The notes: generated from the sequence alone by a model not told the origin. Counted from the stretch's first letter, positions 33,217-43,534 are shown. The stretch is DNA of 64,000 nucleotides from Nephrocerus scutellatus (GCA_947095585.1 OX352763.1:108107908-108171907); one strand, 5' to 3'. Program-made: numbers and translations.

Positions 33217-33845
33217 ATTGCGAGCCCGAAGGGCGAAGCTAATAATCAGAGGACAAGAAAATTTTTCTAGCGTACGTGTGTCGGTTTGTGGGTTTGTGGG
33301 TTTGTCCGGTTGTATATCACGACTTCTACCAGTCATAATTTGACGTGTGGACATGTTTTAAAACAATTGTTAAGCGCTTGGCTTGCGATGACGTGACGCA
33401 CGTCGCGTGTACATTTTTTTTTTTCAAATACTTGTTTTGGAACTTGGCTTGCTATAACGTGACGCGTGTCACGTGTCGCATGTGGCGCGTGTATTTTTTT
33501 TTAAATTACTTGTTTTAAAATTTGGCTTGCAATGACTTGACGTGCGTCCACGTGTCGCGTGTGGCGCGTGTCAATTTTTTTTAAAATAAGTTATTGTTTT
33601 AAAACTTGGCTTGCGATGACGTGACGCGTATCAAGCACGCACACATCTACAGGTCAGAATTTTTATGGAACTTGTTTTAAAACAATTGTTAAGCGCTCAG
33701 CTTGCGATGGTGTAATTTTGGGTTTTTTTATTAATATGGGTTGGGAGAAAACAATTTTTTTTTTTAATAAAATCCTTTCAAGATAATTCAGTCTTTAGAC
33801 TGAATTACAACTATTTATATGGCGAGCTGAGAAGCTCGCTTTACT
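33217..33845 (-). mobile_element. Hairpin-ended repeat family with internal tandem units (copy 1; Helitron/Helentron-like?)
   Basis: Reverse-complement relative of 43795-44283. One end carries the hairpin 'gcccgaagggc' (33224-33234) next to 'gcgaagctaataatc'. A locus-specific (ggtttgt)n tract follows, then about five units of roughly 78 bp containing 'ggcttgcgatgacgtgacgcg' -like CpG-rich sequence (33375-33720), then the palindrome 'aattcagtctttagactgaa' and a second hairpin 'gcgagctgagaagctcgc' near the other end (33821-33838). No TIR, no coding sequence. The hairpins plus a short-repeat tract suggest a Helitron-type non-autonomous element, but this is inference. Confidence 0.55.
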
Positions 33846-34503
33846 ATCTTAAGAAGATATTTTGTTGTACTTAAGATGTAGAATTCTGTGTATACGAGAT
33901 ATGATTTACTATTGCAGATTGCAAATAGAAACGGTCCACGATAATAAGGTCCCGCCGTATGATAGCGATCACAACGCGATATCAATAGTAGCTTTGTTTG
34001 CTGACGATTCCATATTCGCCCTGGCAACCCAACCAGAATTTCCTAAATTAAATTTTAGGAAAACCAATTGGCACAGGTTCGAAAAACGGGCCACAAGAGA
34101 AAGCAGAAGTTACATTTCCTTGTCTGAACTTTCTAATATTAGGAATCTGACGAACGAGGAGTGTGATTTCTGCATCGAAAGACTTAATTCGGTGATTCTG
34201 TCGAGTATTAATTCGAAAGTCCCGAAAATTGTACGCAAAAATTCTACGGAGTGTTATCTGAACCGCGAAATTCGTACGTTGCAGAGGCACAAGAGTTTTC
34301 TGGTCACAGATCAGATCAACAGAATGCGACGGCAGCTCCCTGGTGTAGTGGAAAAGAGTGATCTCTTGAGGAATGTGAAAACTTTACTGGAACAACAATT
34401 TCGGAACAGTATGTTAACAATTATAGGAAGCACCGAGCAGAAATTATTATAAAGTCTAACTTAAGAAACTTTCCGAAAATAAATCGACTTTATAAGCCCC
34501 GTA

Positions 34504-34620
34504 ATTTTATTCATCATCATCATATTTGGCTCTACAACCGGGGTCCGGTCCTGGCCTCCTGCAAAAAGTCTCTCCACCGGTCCCGATTTGGAGCCGATGT
34601 CATCCAGTTTTATTACTGTA
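34504..34620 (-). mobile_element. RTE 3' end (5'-truncated insertion)
   Basis: Plus-strand 'atcatcatcatatttggctc' is the (atg)n tail of an RTE read in reverse. 'caaccggggtccggtcctgg' and 'cggtcccgatttggagccg' after it match the 3' end at 59244. Only about 115 bp of the element is present, inside the LINE at 33862-37640. Confidence 0.75.
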
Positions 34621-35106
34621 CCGAAATTGAATATACCAATTTCTTCCGGACATTTCATTTCTCGAGCAGGAATTGATAGCAGAACGATACCACCAATCGT
34701 CAACAACTTCTTCATTGTTGACGAGGGTGTCGAGAAGCTTAATCTTTTTGGATCGCATTTTTTGAAACAGTGCACCAAATAGGAGACCTCCCAAGTAGTT
34801 TTGCGGAGAATTGCACGGATTTCATAATCTTCACAATTACTCGGAAGCTCTAGTGTGTTTTACAGATGACATGAAAGCGGACGAACTAACGCAAGAAGAC
34901 CAAAAAAAACAACTACTTCTCGACGATGACTGAACTCACTGACATTTTCAGGAAACTGAACAACAAGCCCCCGACTGGTTTAGATAACATTCCCAATATC
35001 TTCCGGTCGATATCATAAGGAAACACTGCGTTTTTTTTTAATAACTTGCTGAAAAATTACTACTTCCAGAGTTGTTGGAAAGCATCGAAGGTTTTTCCAA
35101 TAATAA

Positions 35107-36436
35107 AAAAAATACAATTTTTCATGTAAATTCTCTAATAGGAGATTGGTATGTGTTAAAATTTGTAGAAAACCGCGCTAATTTTTAAAAAATTTACATG
35201 GACACCACACGGGGTCAGGGCCCGATCACTCCAACAAACTTACAAAAAGTTTTGTCCATCCGTGATACACATGTGTTTAAAATTTGAAGAAAATCGAGCT
35301 AATTTTTAAAAAATTTATATGGGCACCCCTCGGGCCTCAGGGCCACACTCCAAAAACTTTACAAAAAATTTTGTCCATCGGAGATACACATGTAGATATA
35401 TAAAATTTGAAGAAAATCGGGTTAATTTTTTTTGAAAAATTTTTTATACGACCCTGGCCACCAACATTTTTGCAAAAAGTGTTGTCTATCGAAGATACAC
35501 ACGTATATAAAATTTTAAAAAAAATCGGGTTATGTTTTTTAAAAGAGTTGTTGGGGCGTGTCTCCAAAATTTTTACAAAAAGTGTTTTCCATCGGAGATA
35601 CATACGTATATTAAATTTGAAGAAAATCGGGTTAATTATTTAAAAAAAAAAGGTATGTGGCCCCACGAACCCGGGCCTGGGGTGTCCAAATTTATTACAA
35701 AATGTTTTGTCTATCGAAGATACACATGAGTATTAAATTTGAGAAAATCGGGTTAATTTTTTTAAAAAATTGTTTTTTAAAAGAGTTGTTGGGGCGTGTC
35801 TCCAAAATTTTTACAAAAAGTGTTTTCCATCGGAGATACATACGTATATTAAATTTGAAGAAAATCGGGTTAATTATTTAAAAAAAAAAGGTATGTGGCC
35901 CCACGAACCCGGGCCTGGGGTGTCCAAATTTATTACAAAATGTTTTGTCTATCGAAGATACACATGAGTATTAAATTTGAAGAAAATCGGGTTAATTTTT
36001 TTAAAAAATTGTATGGGGCTCTACGAACCCGGGCCCGGGGTCACAAAATTTTTTTTACAAAAAGTGTTGTCTATCGGAGATACACATGTGTATTAAATTT
36101 GATGAAAATGGGGTTATTTTTTGAAAAAAAAGTTATGAGGCCCCACGAACCCGGGCCCGGGGTCTCCAAAATTTTTACAAAAAGTGTTGTGTATTAGAGA
36201 TACACATGTGTATACAATTTGAAGAAAATCGAGAATTTTTTTTTTAATAGAAGTGTTGTCTCCGGAAATACACATGTGTGCAAAATTTCAATAAAATCGG
36301 GCTTTGGGAAGTGGGTTAACAATTGATAGCAAGATTCCATGACAGACGTCCGACAGCCGACCGATTTCCGACCGATTTCCGACCGATTTCCGACCGACAT
36401 CCGTGCCACGGGAAAGTGAAGTTAATATAGAGAATT
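35107..36436 (+). mobile_element. AATTCTCTA-terminated element with internal ~115-bp tandem array (longest copy)
   Basis: The left end contains 'gtaaattctctaatagg' (35126-35142) and the right end is 'gttaatatagagaatt' (36421-36436), an inverted pair of about 10 bases. Between them lie about nine copies of a unit with 'aaaaagtgttgtctatcgg', 'agatacacatgtgtat', 'gaagaaaatcgggttaattt' and a GC-rich 'acccgggcccggggt'. Near the right end the conserved 'gggaagtgggtt' is followed by a locus-specific tract (gaccgatttcc)n at about 36357-36400. No coding capacity. 35532-35643 and 35770-35881 are nearly identical, showing recent local duplication. Confidence 0.8.
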
Positions 36437-37649
36437 AATTTATAAAAATATAAGATATGGGTTTCCATATCATTTAGTAAAAATGATTATATGTATGATA
36501 TACGGGAAGAAATTTGTTGTAACACATAATAAAAACACGACAGTTAGGGTTTTCAATATCGCTAATGGTCTTCCACAGGGCGCAGTAACGGCGCCACTTC
36601 TGTTTAATATATTTATTTCGGAGGTGCTGACGGATATGGAGGCGTCCCTCGCTTATGCTGACGATATTATGCTGTATACGAACACGGTTCGAGAGTCGAA
36701 GAAATTCAGAGGAACTTGCAGACCAAATTCGATGAATTTCAGACATACTGCGAAATGTGGAAGCCTAAGATCAGCTATTTAAAATTCGAAGTTATACTGT
36801 TTCGCACCCCGCTAACGACCTTTGACCACAATTGGAAAAACTAACAGATAACTGGTGCTAAAGGCTTTCGAATTCCAACAAACGCGGTAGTTCGGTATTT
36901 AGGTGTTCACTTGGATACATTCGTGTATTACAATGAACACGTAAATACCACTGTGAAAAAGGGAAGAGCCGCTTTTATGGCTCTAACAAATTTGTTTTAT
37001 TCACGCCATTTGAGCTGGGAGGTGAAAGTCCTTTGCTACCAGGCGTTCGTAAGACCAATTTTAACGTAAGCATGGTGGAACATCAGTCCTTTATGTGTGG
37101 AGAAACTCCGCGTCATGGAGAGGAAATGCCTTAGAGCGTCTATGCATATGTATAAAAGCGAACATTCCAACTATAGGCATTATGTGGCAAACAAAAAACT
37201 CATGGATTCTTCCGGAGTATCAAGGATCGATAACGTCATTCTTGATCTTACTAGGAAACACTTCGCTCGGTCAGCCTCTATTGCAAATGACTTAATTTCG
37301 GGAGCATTTTATCCGAATCCTCAGTACTTAGAGAGAGCACTAGGGAGCGGATTTATACAACCTGAGGCATTCTTGCATTTGGATGCACTGCGGGCTATCT
37401 GTCGGACTCGTGCAACGTGCCCGTGATCTACCATGTTGCTAGAAGGGCAACGGACAAACGCATCCGACATATTGCAATGACTTTGGGCAATCGGGATGCT
37501 AACTGGAGATACTGCAGTAATGTACCTGAACGCGATCGTAACCATGATAATGTAGGAAGATACTGGTGATTTGACTGGCCCCCTGACGGGGGCAGCGCCG
37601 TGTGCGCTCTGTGCAATGGGCTTTGCAGAGTTGCCGTTATGGCAACCTG

Positions 37650-38620
37650 TTAAAACATCTGCATGTGAATAAAATGTTTGAGTATCGCACCATAAATCGT
37701 TATAACGATACTGGCAGCATTTCAAAACGCCATGGTGATGGACCGAAACGCACTGCAACATCGCCGGATATCATTCGGAAGGTGAACGCCAAATTGGCTC
37801 GGAATCCGCGCCGTAGCGGCAGAAAAATGGCTCGTGAGGCGATCATTTCGCTCCAACGGATGCAGCACATATTGAAAGATCATCTTGGACTAAAGGCCTT
37901 GAAATTCCAAAAAACGAATGGTCTCACCGATGCCCCAAAAAAGAGTTAGAGTGGAAAGAGCAAAGGAGTTGTTACGCTTGCACGAAAGTGGCGATTTGCC
38001 GAATTGGGTTTTCTCCGATGAGTCACCGTTCGTTATTGAGCAATATTTGAACAAGCAAAACGACCGGATTTACTTGCCCGGCCGTTCTACTAAAAATTTG
38101 GACCAAGAGATTGCCACTCGAAACCCGAAAGCGCCGCCGATGGTGATGGTTTGGGCCGCCGTAACGGCCGAAAGCCGTTCACCGCTCGTTTTTTTTGGAC
38201 CGTGGCATCAAGATAAATGCTCAAATTTAGCGGGATCATGCGTTGGAGGGAGCGTTGAAGCCTTCGGCACAAAAACATTTCGGCCGCAGAGCCTGAACAT
38301 TTCAACAGGACTCGGCGCCGAGTTATAGACCACGCGTCAATCAGGATTGGCTGAGAAACAACGTTCCGCGGTTCATTTCCACCATCAAATTCACCGGATG
38401 CCAATCCGCTAGATTTCTCGGTTTGGGGTATTTTGAAGAGCAAGGTTGGGACAAAAAAAAAATACCAAAGTGTCGATCATCTCAAGCAAGCGATTCGCCG
38501 GGAATGGGCCAAAAGATCGCAGAGCCCACTTTCGTGCTGCATGCAATAGCTTTGTCGGCCGTTTGAAGGCCATAATCGCGGCTAAGGGCGATCAAATCGA
38601 AATCTGCAATTCGAAATTTT
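37650..38620 (+). pseudogene. maT-like transposase pseudogene (copy 2)
   Basis: Legible 'YRTINRYNDTGSISKRHG', 'MQHILKDHLGLKALKF' (a segment deleted from copy 1), 'VFSDESPFVIEQY' with the first Asp, 'PPMVMVWAAVTAES' and 'PLVFFGPWHQDK'. Frameshifts occur near 37935, 38235 and 38310, and about 11 bases are missing before the third-Asp motif (near 38385). Its lesions differ from those of copy 1, so the two decayed independently. Confidence 0.85.
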
Positions 38621-38721
38621 AAATATTTGTGAACATTTTTTACTTTGATTCAATAAAATTCATCAAAAAATAAAAATTCTGTGGCGTTTTGTTTTGGTAA
38701 CACTTCGTGTCATGCACCCTG
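37650..38721 (+). mobile_element. maT-like (DD37D) mariner, 5' truncated (copy 2)
   Basis: Closely similar to 10790-11907. The right terminal repeat ends at 38721 (complement begins 'cagggtgcatgacacgaag') before TA at 38722-38723. The left terminal repeat and the first part of the transposase are absent; the element starts abruptly at 'ttaaaacatctgcatg', against the LINE C-terminus. Confidence 0.85.
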
Positions 38722-38723
38722 TA

Positions 38724-39645
38724 CATACCATCGTAAAAACAACAACAAGTAACAAACAAATGTCAGACGAAGATAGAGACCATACATGAAAAGTCGAGTC
38801 AATATGCGCGGAGTGCACAGAGAACAGATGGAAGAAGAAATTACATAATTGTGAATGGAAGAAAAACACGAACGTGTTATGTGGAACGGCGGATGCATCG
38901 AGATTCCAGCAGATGCAACCATCGATACCAGCAATCACGGTAAATGCTTTTGTGCCGCTATTCTCCTATTTGCTGCTGCTGCCGGTTGTCCAATGATCCA
39001 ATGATGAGTACTCGTACAATAATTACCGCTCGACGAAGTCGAAGAAGCCAAGACATTACTCTGACTGCCGTTTAGATAATCCATCCGTCCGTCCGTCGAT
39101 ACATTATTATTGCAATTTTTTTTTTACAGTAGTCATCGTCATCACCAGTCCATGTAACTGTAAGAGGCAACAACTTCAAATCATGGCATCTGGCAGCAAC
39201 AATCCGCTGCTGCTGGCTGGCTAACTCGTCTAATTCGTTTGTGTGTTCCACGGTCGACCAGTGCTTGGCATTTAGCTGGAAAGCATCCACTAAGCATCGA
39301 CTACAACGATGACTATGACGATCAATTGAACTATTTTGTGCTGCTATGTAATGTTGGCGAAACCGGTGATGTGCTCTAGAGATACAAAAGGAACTCAGAA
39401 GCCTGCAGCAAGCTACTTTTTCCTGTTCTCGTATTTCTCTGCACTTAGTGTGATGGGTAATGGTAGCCAGATAGTGATATAAAACCAGAGGCTAAATGGC
39501 GAAATGGCAGTCATTACGCATCATAAATATAAACTCGACAAAAAGGATTTCTATTTAATTACTTAATATGAACTGCCGGCGGATAAAGTGCGCCAAAGAG
39601 TTTCAAATAATAGAATTCTCTCTATCTATCCATTTCTATACTTAC
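38724..39645. other. Non-coding, probably intron of the ASPP gene
   Basis: No domain recognised. It lies immediately after the donor site of the exon at 39646-39913 on the minus strand, so it is expected to be intronic. Confidence 0.45.
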
Positions 39646-39913
39646 TCAGTGTTACATTGTAGGTCTTCTGCAAATCGACTTGGCCGCGCAACGCTCGCAG
39701 TCGTCGCAATTTTGATTCCTGCGCTTCGACACGTTCCCGCAGTCGTCGCAGGCGTTCCCCTTCAGCGGCCGCAGCTGCACCGCGTACTTCTTGAGCTTTC
39801 AGGAAGCGTAAACGTTGCTCCTTGGCGGCCAACAGTTGGTGTTGCGAGTCGATTTGTTGTTGTTGCCGGAGTGCCATTGCCCTTAATTCGGCAGATGTCG
39901 GCCTTCCGGGAAC
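39646..39913 (-). CDS. ASPP: ASPP (apoptosis-stimulating protein of p53 family) internal coding exon
   Basis: ASPP proteins bind p53-family members, PP1 and junction/polarity partners; the single fly member acts at epithelial junctions. This exon encodes their N-terminal Gln-rich helical region: 'AELRAMALRQQQQIDSQ', 'LLAAKEQRLRFLKAQE', an Ala-rich linker, then 'ERVEAQESKLRRLRALRGQV'. The order and spacing match the coiled-coil part of ASPP1/ASPP2 as I know it. On the minus strand a pyrimidine-rich tract and CAG acceptor precede 39913 (phase 0), and a GTAAGT donor follows 39646 after one extra base (phase 1), giving 89 codons plus one base. Codon use is GC-richer than the surroundings, as expected for conserved coding DNA. 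The ankyrin repeats and SH3 domain are not in the window. Confidence 0.78.
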
Positions 39914-40329
39914 CTGAAAAAGTGTCAAAAAAGATAAAAAAAAAAATTAGAAATTTGGTTCTCTTTTTGGTTGGTGAGAGGAGATGGAGGTGGCTGGTGG
40001 TGTCTGGTGGGGTATATAACAAATTTTAATAAAAAAATATAAATAGACAAAAATTAGTAATGAATGCCATTGAGTGGTACGAAGGAGAATAAGAAGAAGA
40101 GTCCACAGGCATTCAAAGCTCAAGCTCACAGACATTTCATCCGTTCCTCTTCCTAAACCTTAACACCATCGCTTTAACCACAGACCACTTTGCGCACACG
40201 CAAATTTAAAAAATTGAAGGAATAATGTTTTTGTTGACGTCGTGAAAAGTTCTAAGGACCAATTCCTAACACACTTTGCACGAACTCATTTATCGTCAAG
40301 AACAGAGAAGGTGCTCTCCAGAGTTTATG

Positions 40330-41872
40330 GAGTCGCTAAAATAAGAAGTGACGGTAAAACACCCCTCGCGCTCCTAGGTGTAGAGGGTGGGTATTCGACC
40401 GATATTTGTGTCGAATCCATAGTTTTTGGGGTGGCTGAGATGAAAAGTTATAGTAAGACAGCCCTAACACCCTTATGGGTTGGGGTGGGAAGACGATGAT
40501 ATGTAAAAATTATCTAGAACGATCGATATTAGGGTCTACTTTATAGTTTTTGAGGTCGCTTAGAAGAATAGTGATGGTAAGACAACCATAGTGGAGGTGG
40601 GAAGACGATGATATGTAAAAATTATCTAAAACGATCGATATTAGGGTCTATTTCATAGTTTTGAGGTCGCTGCAAAGAATAGTGATGGTAAGACAACCCT
40701 ACCACCTCTAGGTGGGAAGACGATGAAATGTAGAAATAATCTAAAACGACCGATATTAGGGTCTATTTTATAGTTTTTGAGGTTGCTGAAAAGTATAGTG
40801 ATGGTAAGACAACCCTAGCACCCATATGAGTGGAGATGGGAAGACGATGATATGTAAAAATTATATTAAACGATCGATATTAGGGTCTATATCATAGTTT
40901 TTGAGGTCGCTGCGGAGAATAGTGATGGTAAGACAAACCTACCACCCTAATGAGTGGAAGTGGGAAGACGATGAAATGTAAAAATAATCTAAAACGATCG
41001 ATATTAGGGTCTATTTCATAGTTTTTGAGGCCGCTGAGGAGAATAGTGATGGTAAGACAACCCTACCACCCCTATGAGTGGAGGTGGGAAGACGATGAAA
41101 TGTAAAAATTATATTAAACGATCGATATTAGGGTCTATTTCATAGTTTTTGAGGTAGCTGCGAACAATAGTGATGGTAAGACCCCTATGAGTGGAGGTGG
41201 GAAGACGATGAAATATAAATATAATCTAAAACGAGGTCGCTGCGAAGAATAGTGATGGTAAGACAACCCTAGCACCCCTATGAGTGAAGGTGGGAAGACA
41301 ATGAAATGTAAAAATAATCTATAACGATCGATATTAGGGTCTATTTCATAGTTTTTGAGGTCGCTGCGAACAATAGTGATGGTAAGACCCCTATGAGCGG
41401 AGGTGGGAAGGGTGAAATGTAAAAATTATCTAAAACGATCGATATTAGGGTCTTTTCATAGTTTTTGAGGTCCCTGAGAAGCATAGTGATGGTAAGACAA
41501 CCCTACCACCCCAATGAGTGGAAGTGGGAAGATGATGATATGTAAAAATTATATAAAACGATCGATATTAGGGTATATTTCATAGTTTTTGAGGTAGCTC
41601 AGAAGAATAGTGATGGTAAGACAACCCTACCACCCCTATGAGTGGAGGTGGGAAGACGATGAAATGTAAAAATTATATAAAACGATCGATATTAGGGTCT
41701 ATTTCATAGTTTTCGAGGTCGCTGAGAAGAATAGTGATGGTAAGACAACACTAAAATCCCTATGAGTGGAGGTTAATCTAAAATGACCGATATTAGGGTC
41801 TATTTCATAGTTTTTGAGGTCGCTGAGATGAATATTGAGGGGTAGGACAACGCTCACGTCCCTAAATATGGG
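40330..41872 (+). repeat. Tandem satellite, ~124-bp unit, about 12 copies
   Basis: The unit contains 'cgatcgatattagggtct', 'catagtttttgaggtcgctg', 'aatagtgatggtaagacaac', 'cctatgagtggaggtggg' and 'aagacgatgaaatgtaaaaa'. Starts of 'cgatcgatatt' fall near 40520, 40632, 40748, 40871, 40995, 41119, 41324, 41436, 41558, 41683 and 41786. Spacing is 103-125 bases; some units carry internal deletions. Best preserved spacing is 124. Confidence 0.92.
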
Positions 41873-42429
41873 GGTGAGAACGGGTGAATGTAAAAATAAA
41901 CTACGATTAAAATAATCGATCTTATAATAGAAACAATACTTTTCGGGATCGCTGCAATAAATATTGAATCTAGATGGTATGAAAGATAGAGCTAATACAT
42001 CTAGATTCTTAAACTTTACAGATAAGAGAACAGTGTGAGGGTCGATTGCAAGATATAAGAGATAGATTTAAGCTTGCCAGACAGTAGAACAGCGTGCGGC
42101 CCAAGTGCAGAAATCAAAAAGCAGACGATTATAAAAAGCGTCCGCCAGCTACTTATATATTTAGTTTAGGCGGTCGATTTTTATTTATACCTTACAAGCT
42201 GGTGTCTAGTGGGATTTGATATAATTGGCAATTGATACAATTCATCTACAATTTTTATACAAAAAGTGACAACACCAAACAAAACATACCAAGTGTCAGT
42301 GGCGACTCGACACATATGAGACATTAATCAGCACAGAACTAAACCAAGTAATTAAATGAGTCAACTTTTGAATGTAGTATGGACTTCAGCTATCTCTTCC
42401 AAATATAAAAGACCTTAAACTTTAAGAAG

Positions 42430-42694
42430 TGGGCGCCGTGGCTCAGTGGAAATGCGCATGGCTACTGAGCAGGAGGTTCGTGGTTCGAATCCCAGTAACA
42501 ACAAAAGTATTTTTCGCGGTGTCCTACCTCTTACGAATGGGTGACAAGCGTTCCGAGAGTAATAACTTGTCACGGAAAGCTTCTGAATTCGCTTCTTCAA
42601 TTCTATTCTATTCTATTTGTGTCCAAAAATATAAATGCGCAACACAAATGGACTGCAATGGTCTGTCGCGCCGAACATTATTATTATGATTACA
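42430..42694 (+). repeat. tRNA-derived SINE, full-length reference copy
   Basis: A head of about 75 bp with pol III promoter: A box 'tggctcagtgg' (42439-42449), B box 'ggttcgaatccc' (42482-42493). Body: 'gtcctacctcttacgaatgg', 'cgttccgagagtaataac', 'ttgtcacggaaagcttc', 'tttgtgtccaaaaatataaa', 'cgcgccgaacatta', and an (att)n tail. It is not a tRNA gene, since the acceptor stem is not closed. No clear target duplication. Confidence 0.88.
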
Positions 42695-42905
42695 CTTCAT
42701 GAAAATTATAATTCCCATGAATATTTAGGCACACCACAGGATCCGCATAAGTAATCAACTTTTTGGCAGTAAGTTGTCCAACTATACAGTGTGCTTAAGC
42801 AATTGATGAATTGCTTACATTGGTGGCGCAAATCAAACGCCGAATTTTATCATTCTCTAGTGCAGAGGTTACTGATGCATTGAAGGGTTTGGAATTAGAA
42901 ATTTC

Positions 42906-43003
42906 CATTTTTATTCGATTCGATTTGTGTACAAAAATATAAAACGTGCGAGTAGCTTAGCACTGAACGACAACAGTCTGTTGGACCAAAGTATTATTAT
43001 TAA
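42906..43003 (+). repeat. SINE 3' fragment
   Basis: 'gatttgtgtacaaaaatata', 'cagtctgttggaccaaa' and a (tta)n tail correspond to the last third of the SINE at 42430-42694. Confidence 0.65.
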
Positions 43004-43303
43004 AGGCGTAATTCGTTGCGGAAGACCACTTCAGACCACACCAAACTAATGCGAACTGAATTTGCGGCTCGGATGAGGTCAAATTTGGTTGTTGATTTTT
43101 TGTGCAGTCTCTGGCTGGGCTACTAAGGGAAGACTAGCCGCTCAATGATTTAAAAAAAAAAAGAATACCAGAAACAAAAAATTAAGAAAATATTTTATTG
43201 AAAACATATTGAATACAACGTTTTAATGGAAAAATATATATAATAATCGAAAACGTAACTCACAAAAAATTACAACAGCAATGAATAGCAAGAGAAGTTT
43301 TAC

Positions 43304-43447
43304 CTTTTTTTGTTTAACAATTGTTGCTGTGCCAAACTTCGGCTCCGACGTCACAACAATTGTGGCATTGCGTTTTTGCGGTGGCATCGCGGTTGGTGGC
43401 ATTTTTGGCAAATTGCCCGACACCGGACGACAGACGCAAGTTAGCAT
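43304..43447 (-). CDS. ASPP: Candidate first coding exon of ASPP (48 codons, partial CDS)
   Basis: The minus strand reads from ATG 43447: 'MLTCVCRPVSGNLPKMPPTA', then a basic stretch with 'PQKRNATIVVTSEPKFGT', ending 'IVKQKK' at an AAG|GTAAAA donor (intron from 43303). The 48 codons end in phase 0, the phase at which the ASPP exon at 39913 begins, so splicing would give '...VKQKK-VPGRPTSAEL' without a stop. Upstream on the same strand is a TATATAAAA-like box (see 43535). No ubiquitin-like domain, which heads vertebrate ASPP1/2, is encoded, so this may be an alternative start. I cannot confirm conservation of these residues, so the call rests on phase, position and composition. Confidence 0.5.
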
Positions 43448-43534
43448 TTTAACGGGGAGATGGTTTTTTTTTTTGTCGAATTTTCGTTGCACTTTTATGT
43501 TTGCTGATATTTTATGTTAAGAGAATTGCGGGTT

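Larger units (their letters stand above)
33862..37640 (+). mobile_element. LOA/jockey-type LINE ORF2, broken by other elements
   Basis: Pieces in order on the plus strand: end of endonuclease 'PPYDSDHNAISIV' then an open 196-codon linker region (33862-34452); 'DIFRKLNNKPPTGLDNIPN' and 'NNLLKNYYFQSCWKASKVFP' of the RT N-terminus (34930-35105); after the inserted repeat element, 'NIANGLPQGAVTAPLLFNIF' (motif B) and 'LAYADDIMLYTN' (motif C) at 36540-36690; then the thumb, and 'EKLRVMERKCLRASMHMYKS' to the C-terminus (37097-37640). Motif A and its surroundings are missing. Interrupted by an RTE tail at about 34504 and by the 35107-36436 element; the 3' end is cut by a maT mariner. Confidence 0.8.
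39914..43303 (-). other. Candidate ASPP intron (3.4 kb)
   Basis: Bounded by the donor at 43303 (AAG|GTAAAA on the minus strand) and the acceptor at 39914 (TTTTTCAG). It contains a 124-bp satellite array, a full SINE and a partial SINE. 39914-40329 and 41875-42429 otherwise show nothing recognisable. This depends on the first-exon call being right. Confidence 0.5.

Noticed and set aside
35407..36197. Repeated open frames of about 65-100 codons on the plus strand
   Set aside because: The same peptide recurs because the ~115-bp unit repeats; no domain and it is internal to a non-coding element.
39568..40029. 153-codon plus-strand ORF across 39568-40029
   Set aside because: It is antisense to the ASPP exon, which has splice sites and family-specific residues in the other strand.
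40330..41872. CRISPR-like array (regularly spaced repeats)
   Set aside because: Repeats and 'spacers' are all the same 124-bp unit in an intron-bearing eukaryotic context; this is a satellite.
42430..42500. A tRNA gene (A and B boxes present)
   Set aside because: The acceptor and anticodon stems do not close, and the sequence continues into the shared SINE body, so it is a SINE head.
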